NCBI GenBank assembly: GCA_029851415.1
Contig: CM056742.1
Span: 150,293,121-150,357,120, forward strand
Direction of reading: 5' to 3'
Length of the DNA stretch: 64,000 bases
From: Eretmocerus hayati
Lineage: Eukaryota; Arthropoda; Insecta; Hymenoptera; Aphelinidae
This document shows positions 57,926 through 64,000 of this stretch, in pieces (the first letter of the stretch is position 1; the number at the start of each line of letters is the position of its first letter). Below the pieces are notes generated by a model that ran no database searches, was not told the DNA's origin, and saw nothing but the letters and a program-made list of their open reading frames with translations. Made by a program: the position numbers and the translations under genes.

Positions 57926-59688
57926 GAGGTTATACTTCACGATTTGACGACGGCGAATCTCGCATCTCTCGGCAGACAGACATCAATTGATGGTTAGGAT
58001 ACACAATATCGTCAAGTGTCAGACTACTCACTCTAACTGTAGTCCAACAGTTAATTAAATCGAGTAGAATGTAGTAGAGTGTTCCCTCCAGGTCACATAA
58101 ATAATGCTGCACATGTGAAGATTAATGCAAATTTTGCTTAGTGCGAATGCAAACAAGGACGCGAGTGGACGCGAGTTAGCGTGTCAGCTGTATACCTCGT
58201 AGGCTGTACTAGAGAGCACCACTAGAGGGCACTATGTAGGCCTTACGCCTTACCTATATATATTGTTCGTATAATATACCTATGGTGCTCGTGTCGCGTA
58301 TTCGCGTCGTTTACGTTTATATACTTGCGTCGTGCGTATATGATATGCACTAGACCGGAGATACGCGCTACGCGCGTGATTCGGACATTTCCCATTTTCA
58401 TTGAGACTGTTGGAATGGATGAAATAGTTGTATTCAATTCAATTCATGAGACTGACCAATTAAATTCTGATCAAAATAAACATTACACTTTTCATAAGAA
58501 AGTATCTCCACTTTTCTGCAGAAAACAAAAAGATATCCAGCATTCAGTTGCATGTATCGATTTAATATCAATAATAATAGAATCAATTGGATTGAATGTT
58601 TGGTGGGATGATATACTTCCGGGATTTCCGTAGATGGTGGATTATTTGATCTTTTGGATTTATCATCGAGATTGATCGGCGTGAGTTAAATGTTTTCATT
58701 CAATATGGACGTCACTCAATGTGAGGGATTGAGCGTGCTGATTGCCTCACGGATTAATGCTCGGTATCCCGGATATTCTTCCAAATCCAATGAAATCACC
58801 AGATGTTGAATGTCTGATAGATTGAGATCCTTAGGGTATGATCCATTTCTGGTTCAGTCACTTCTCAGTGAACGAAAAATATATTCGGATGATTCTATTA
58901 GAGTTTATTTAGATCTCGGCGAACGAAAAAATAACGGAAACAGGGCTAATCATTCACATACCCTACACCGATTTCGTTCAAACCTCGCGCCAATATCGTT
59001 CGCAGCGTCGCAGCTGACGAGTGAAATTTGCCGCGAGTCATCATCAAAGCAGAATCGAAAGGATAGCGCACGACCCCGCGTTGAAACCTTTCGATTAAAA
59101 TCGATTCAGAGACCTTACGTTGAGACCCGCTGAAAACCGAACAGAGATACCTCATAGATGTCTGGGTCGTGTGCTTGCTGATCTAATTTCATCTAGATGA
59201 CCATTTGCTGTTACTTTGAGGACAAATTTCCCCATAATTCGATATTCGAGAGATATCGCAATTTGCCATTTAATTATATGACTAGACTAAAATTGCGCGC
59301 GTCGCGCGCGATGTGTCAAAGGGGATGTTTTGAAATAGATACCAAAAAATTTCCCGACTTCAATCTGAACTCCTCAATCTGAATAGGTGAATAAATAGGA
59401 ATTATAATAATTAAGGAGCCAGGCAAAATTTGTCCGTCCACATACTGCGTATCGGGTTGCCTATGTGGAAGGGGTGAAGTGTGATGGATAGCCGTATGGG
59501 TCATGAGTGGGTCGATGGGTGGATGGGTTATAAGTGGGTGGATGGGTGAGTTGGTGGTTGGGTGGCTGGGTAGGTGTTCGGGTGGGTAGATAGATGCGAG
59601 CGAGTGTAAGTAGTCGGGTGGATGCGTTGGTTGGTGTGTCGATAGTTGACGGTTGATTGTGCACGGTGGAAGATGTCTGTCAATTGTT
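57926..59688. other. No firm gene; one unassigned ORF
   Basis: A plus-strand frame of 102 codons (58325-58633; IFIETVGMDEIVVFNSIHET and ending NVWWDDILPGFP) has a protein-like composition but no known domain, and a stop-free exon of a larger gene cannot be shown. From 59470 the sequence turns into degenerate GGGTGGAT-type repeats. Confidence 0.4.
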
Positions 59689-60028
59689 GACCTAGGCAGT
59701 TGACTTAGGCAGTTTACTTAGGCAGTCGACTTAGGCAGTTGTCTAAGGCAGTTGACTTAGGCAGTTGACTAAGGCAGTTTACTTAGGCAGTTGACTAAGG
59801 CAGTTTACTCAGGCAGTTTACTTAGGCAGTTGATTCAGGCAGTTGACTAAGGCACTTTACTTAGGCAGTTTACTTAGGCAGTTGATTAAGGCAGTTTACT
59901 TAGGCAGTTTACTTAGGCAGTTTACTGAGGCAGTTTATTTAGGCAGTTGACTAAGGCAGTTGACTAAGGCAGTTGACTCACGCAGTTGATTAAGGCATTT
60001 GATTAAGGCAGCTGATGTAGACAGTTGA
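59689..60028 (+). repeat. 13-bp tandem repeat, about 26 units
   Basis: Consensus unit TACTTAGGCAGTT or GACTAAGGCAGTT, with the core GGCAGTT nearly invariant and the first five bases varying between two types. It decays at the right (GCATTT, GCAGCT, GACAGTT). Confidence 0.9.
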
Positions 60029-60238
60029 CTTTAGAACGTTGATTATAGACCGTTGGCTATAGACTGTTGCCAATACTGATTTTTACCAATTATCAAGTTA
60101 CCAATTACTCAACTGATGAGTTGGTTTATCAAGCTGAACTATCGTGCAAATCATCTCGTATACCTCTGTAATTCGGTCTAGTTTGGTCCTGTTCGGTATG
60201 ATAGATGGCTGTATATGAGTGATGGGTAAATGAATGCC

Positions 60239-60310
60239 TGGATGGATGGATGGATGGATGGATGGATGGATGGATGGATGGATGGATGGATGGATGGATG
60301 GGTGGATGGG
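60239..60310 (+). repeat. GGAT tetranucleotide microsatellite
   Basis: About 17 units of GGAT (ATGG) with changes only at the right end (GGGT, GGGC). Flanked by looser TCTAGTTCGGT-type repeats (60170-60200 and 60345-60470). Confidence 0.9.
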
Positions 60311-60540
60311 CGGATGGGGATGGAGATCGGAATGAGGAGTACTGTATCAATTTGGTCTAGATCGGTCTAGTTCGGCGTAATTAGGGTAAGTTCGGTGTAA
60401 CTCAATTGAATAAAGTCTAGTTTGGCTTAAGTAAGTCTAGTTCGGTCCAGATCTCTCTTATTCTGGTACAAATAACAAGTGGGATTGGATTCGTGAAGCA
60501 AATATTCAGAGGCTGTTTAGTATCTTTTCGATATGTATAT

Positions 60541-60840
60541 TAGGGTGGGCCGAAAATTCAAAATTTTGGAAATTCGACATGCGGGGTTGCAAAAGTTAGG
60601 TTTTTACTAATGCTTATGGAAATTTCTTTGCTGGACGCTGAGAAATGACATCTTCAGTTGCGGCAAGAGCCATCAAGGTCTCTCTTTGAATAACATGCGT
60701 TTAAACGGGAATTTGCGTGATTCGATCATTTCCCTCCACTGTTGAACACATAACTCTGGCGCATCGCAATATTTTCCAACGTACTTTAGCTCATTTTGAA
60801 GCTTTTTTCAAGACCTTTGAAATGGACTAAGTTAAGTTTG
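60541..60840 (+). mobile_element. Relict of the TAGGGTGGGCC hAT-like family
   Basis: It starts TAGGGTGGGCCGAAAATTC and follows the left half of the 16791-17909 element for about 300 bp (GCTGAGAAATGA, GCCATCAAG, CAACGTACTTTAGCTCATTT). Only one end is present, so this is a truncated copy. Confidence 0.7.
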
Positions 60841-61468
60841 ATTTTGATTTGACAGGGCTGAGCTATCTTATTTTTCCCGGAAAGAGATTTTTATCGAAAA
60901 TACCAAAAATATGCAATTTGTTGACGGATGTCGAAATTTTTCCACATGGCTCGGCTAATTCGAAAGTGCGTATAGGACTCCAATATGAGCTCCTCACATA
61001 CGATTTTGACCATGCAGACGCAAGTCATGCTCATTTTACACAGCGAGTAAGTAGTAAAACTCTTCAAGACTCGGAAATTCCTTCCAAGCTGTATCTTTGA
61101 CGCATTCTGATGATTTTTTACGCACTCGGGCACACTCTCAAGCTGTAAGTCAGGCTTTTTCAATCGGAGCATTTTCATTCGACAAATTCCCATAGCCCAA
61201 TTTTAGGAAAAAGCCCTCCTCTTCTCTCATACGGGCTGGGGACCGTCAATGGCAGAGATACTTTTTTTTATATATTTTTTTTTATTTTTTTTTTCATTTT
61301 TTTAAAATTTTTTTTATGATTTTTACTTTTTTGCTCCTTTCATGCTTTCAATTCACCTGTTTTTCGTGTTGTATCTCGTAATTCATGTTATTCGATGTAT
61401 TTCACTTTCGATTGAAGAATAGAATCCTAATCCGAGTCTAGTTGATTGTTACTCAAAACCAGACTAAT
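60841..61468. other. No gene; T-rich low-complexity tract
   Basis: No exon is supported. At 61261-61320 is a T-rich run (poly(A)-like on minus) downstream of the ORF at 61469-63712, which could be a 3' tail or simple sequence. Confidence 0.45.
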
Positions 61469-63712
61469 CTAGATGGATTTGAAGTCTTTTTTTGAGTCGA
61501 ATCTCGGCATAGCTCCCCGAGATCGGAGAGTTGTGATGATATAGTCTTCCCTTCTCTTTTTGCCAAAAACTTTGGTTGACGCCTCTGTCACTAACTTCAC
61601 CGTTCGCTCTACGGCCTGAGTGTGACAAGGAAATTCGCTGAAGCTCCATTCCAAAGGCACGTCTCGGCTCTCAAGGTATTTTTTGATAGTTTCTGTACTC
61701 AAGTGGCGCAAAACCGGGGGCGATCGTATCTTACAATTCGTCCAGTTGATCATATCTAGGTACGTTTGTGCCTCGAAATTCAATTTGGGGATTTCAAAAG
61801 CTTGCGTGTTGTCTGGATCTCTTTCTCTTGATTGAAGAACTCTCTCCAAAGCTAAACATCTGGTATCAACATTCTCATCAGTTAACATGCTGAGGAGGAG
61901 ATTCTCTGAGGCTGCAAAGTATCCATTCCTTTGAATTACTGGGTCGATGATGTCTAAGTATTTCTTCGGTAGATATCGTGAAGATTGAATATAATCAAAG
62001 AGATGTATGGGTCCATCTTTGATGGATTGGCACATTTTTATTTTGAACCAAGCTGGAGCGTATACTTTTAGAATGAAGTTCACAATCACTCTGAACTCTG
62101 AGCTTGGATTTTCCGTGGAAACATACAACCTCAATACTCTATTGGAGGCAGTGAGCCATCTAGAGAGATTAAGATTCCCCGGATCTTGATTCGCAAGATC
62201 TGCGCTGCAATCGCCTGAACTGATAGCTTTACAGATATTGTACAAATACTTTTGATTGCTGCTTAGTTCAACAGCATCGAGATCAGGCAAAATACATTAA
62301 AGAGTTTCGAAATTTACGACAGGCAAATTTTCACATCCGGCCAACTTTCTACCGATGGGGCAAGTAAAAGAGGTAGGACCCGATGATGTACCATCTAATT
62401 TTTGAATGAGATGTCTCAGTGGCAACTCATTAAAATGTAAGAGACATATAGATCGTTGAATGGGCCTGTGGATTTTCGATTCAATCGCGACAATTACCCC
62501 ATTTTTGACCCCTGTATTTACAGCAGTGCCATCGCATCCTACTATTTCGAGAGTTCCAATCGTATCGGGGTGTTCTTCCTCAATGTATGTCATGATGCAC
62601 TTTGCGATCCCCGCACCAGTGCCTAAACTCGGAATCACGTGAGTGAGATATTTCGATCCTGGTTCTTGTATAACGGAATAATGATCTTCGATGATCTCTC
62701 TCTTATAAGACTTTCCATCCTTTTCCAACATACATTTAGTTCTATCACGACGTCCATCGAAGTATAATCCACGAATCGGACCATGTTCACTCCTTTCAGA
62801 CCTCAAAATATCAGCAAACTTTGTTTTTTCTCTTCTCAATTTGTTTTTATCGATCACGACAGGGTTGGCCGAGATATCTGTAGCTCGCCCCATGTCTGCA
62901 AGCACGCCGGTAACAATGGCAGCTGTAGCTCTATCTGATACGCCGTATCTTTGACTAAGAGCAGCCGTATTTTGTAAGTCAATCCTAACATGAGTACTAG
63001 ATGACATTCTACGTCCCATGCTCGTACTAGGTTGGAAAAACTCTTTTGAATCGGGCGTATCATGCAAACTCATTTCTTCTGATGAAGGCAGGGCGATCTC
63101 TTCGTTTTCAGATGGACGCAAATTCTTACTATTCGACGGGCGTTCAACGCCGCTCTCTAACTTCCGTTTGAGGTTTTTTGATCTATCAAGATCGGTAGAG
63201 CTCATAACGAGACGTCTACTGGTGCGTTGATCATCTAAGAAAGCTTTCATTGAGGTTGGCACTTTCCGATTTTTAGGACAATGACAGCGTTCGGACATTT
63301 GACACTTACAGGCAGCAACATCGAAAATTTTCATCGAGTCTCGTTTGAATTTTCCAAGTTTATCGTTCGTGTGCGCACTCTGAGCTACGCGTTTGGTTAC
63401 CATTTTCATTTTCCTGTACTGTGTATTATAATTCACGATAAGCGAAACTATTCTTTCACGAGAGACGGTTGGAATCCCATATTTGGTATAAATATTTTCT
63501 ACTCTTGATCCAACAATTTTGGCTATAAGAGATATGGGGGGATGTTTACCATCATGTCGATTATTTAGACGTCGTTGCTCGATTAGAACATCTTTCATAA
63601 CATCTTGCCATGTAGGGAGAATATCCAAAGGTAAAGTGCGGGGTGAGCCAAAGATAGGACATCGGAAATGTTTACTTGAATAACTCCAACGAGATCCTGA
63701 TTTTTGCTCCAT
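61469..63712 (-). pseudogene. Transposase-like 747-codon ORF with one in-frame stop
   Basis: From ATG at 63712 a frame of 471 codons ends at TAA 62296-62294; the same frame continues at once for another 275 codons to 61469, so a single nonsense codon splits an otherwise open 747-codon reading frame. It resembles a multicopy arthropod and cnidarian protein family that I recognise by SICLLHFNELPLRHLIQ, CDGTAVNTG and SRWLTASNRVLRLYVST but cannot name. A cysteine-rich patch (CKCQMSERCHCPKN, about residue 135) precedes it. The spaced motifs LYFDGRRDRTK, IVGCDGTAVNTG and a later Glu (HFNELPL) could be an RNase H-fold DDE core, which is inference. After the stop come YAPAWFKIKMCQS, LPKKYLDIIDPVIQRNGYF and CHTQAVERTVKLVTEAS. 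No introns, no TIRs identified. Stop-codon readthrough or a sequencing error remain possible. Confidence 0.65.
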
Positions 63713-64000
63713 AGTGGATGTCCAAGTGTGGGAGGATCAACAAGAAAGTGAGAACCCTTGATGAGATTGGAAGATGTCCGGATCAAAGTCACGAACATTC
63801 GCGAACTCGCATCACATGCGAGTACGTGCCGATCTACTGAAGTAATATCTAGCAAATTACACCGGGATAACAAAGCGAGACTTCGCAAGTCAGTAATGGA
63901 GCGCTCAACTCATCATCCATCTACCGGTGGCGCGCAGAACTAACGAAAAAATGTTTTGCAGCAGTGAATATGTGTGATTGCTGTATGCGACACCCATACT
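63713..64000. other. Upstream of the transposase-like ORF
   Basis: It may contain the 5' leader or end of the element; no TIR could be paired within the window, and the element could run past the right edge. Confidence 0.35.

Noticed and set aside
59689..60028. Regular short repeats resembling a CRISPR array
   Set aside because: Thirteen-base head-to-tail units without spacers in a eukaryotic genome; a minisatellite.

Overview
This is an animal nuclear window and almost certainly from an insect. Genes are split by short GT-AG introns, the DNA is AT-rich, and three single-copy insect-type genes sit at the left end. Gene structure and protein sequence would fit Hymenoptera, but I cannot prove the order. 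There is no sign of bacterial genes, operons or CRISPR.

Left end (1-12.6 kb), the only gene-dense part: the first coding exon of the translation release factor eRF1 (minus strand, running off the left edge); a complete six-exon BRCC36 gene, a JAMM/MPN+ K63-specific deubiquitinase (1849-3140, plus strand); and a complete 16-exon KSR gene, the Ras/MAPK scaffold pseudokinase (10091-3542, minus strand). BRCC36 and KSR converge and their poly(A) signals lie 20 bp apart. All KSR exons join in phase to 878 codons plus stop, and all BRCC36 exons to 253 codons plus stop, so both look functional.

12.6-34.4 kb holds no confident host gene. It is a nest of foldback and TIR elements: a nearly identical 2.36-kb inverted duplication (12.6-15.0 and 18.0-20.4 kb) around older foldback repeats, one of them a 1.1-kb element with an exact 8-bp target duplication; an 8.5-kb element with 0.8-0.9-kb inverted ends (23.1-31.6 kb) carrying further insertions; and a 5'-truncated LINE ending in a TATC tail (33.6-34.4 kb).

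34.9-37.4 kb is a broken second copy of the proteasome base subunit Rpn1/PSMD2. Three exons are well preserved, a frameshift follows, the middle third is missing, and a GC-rich C-terminal exon has two compensating frameshifts.

37.7-47.5 kb is mobile DNA again: a TTAA MITE, a large foldback, a TNP2/DUF4218-like transposase pseudogene that carries a MITE in frame, several small foldbacks, and a LINE 3' end with a poly(A) tail.

47.6-57.9 kb is a three-level nest. An approximately 870-bp foldback element was hit by a 9.5-kb Ty1/copia retrotransposon (310-bp LTRs, exact 5-bp target duplication). The copia RNase H region was then hit by a 2.3-kb CACTG-ended DNA element.

58-64 kb has tandem repeats (13-bp and GGAT arrays) and a 747-codon transposase-like ORF interrupted by one in-frame stop. 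The window shows successive waves of transposition next to a small island of conserved genes. Positions of TE edges are read by eye and may be off by a few bases.
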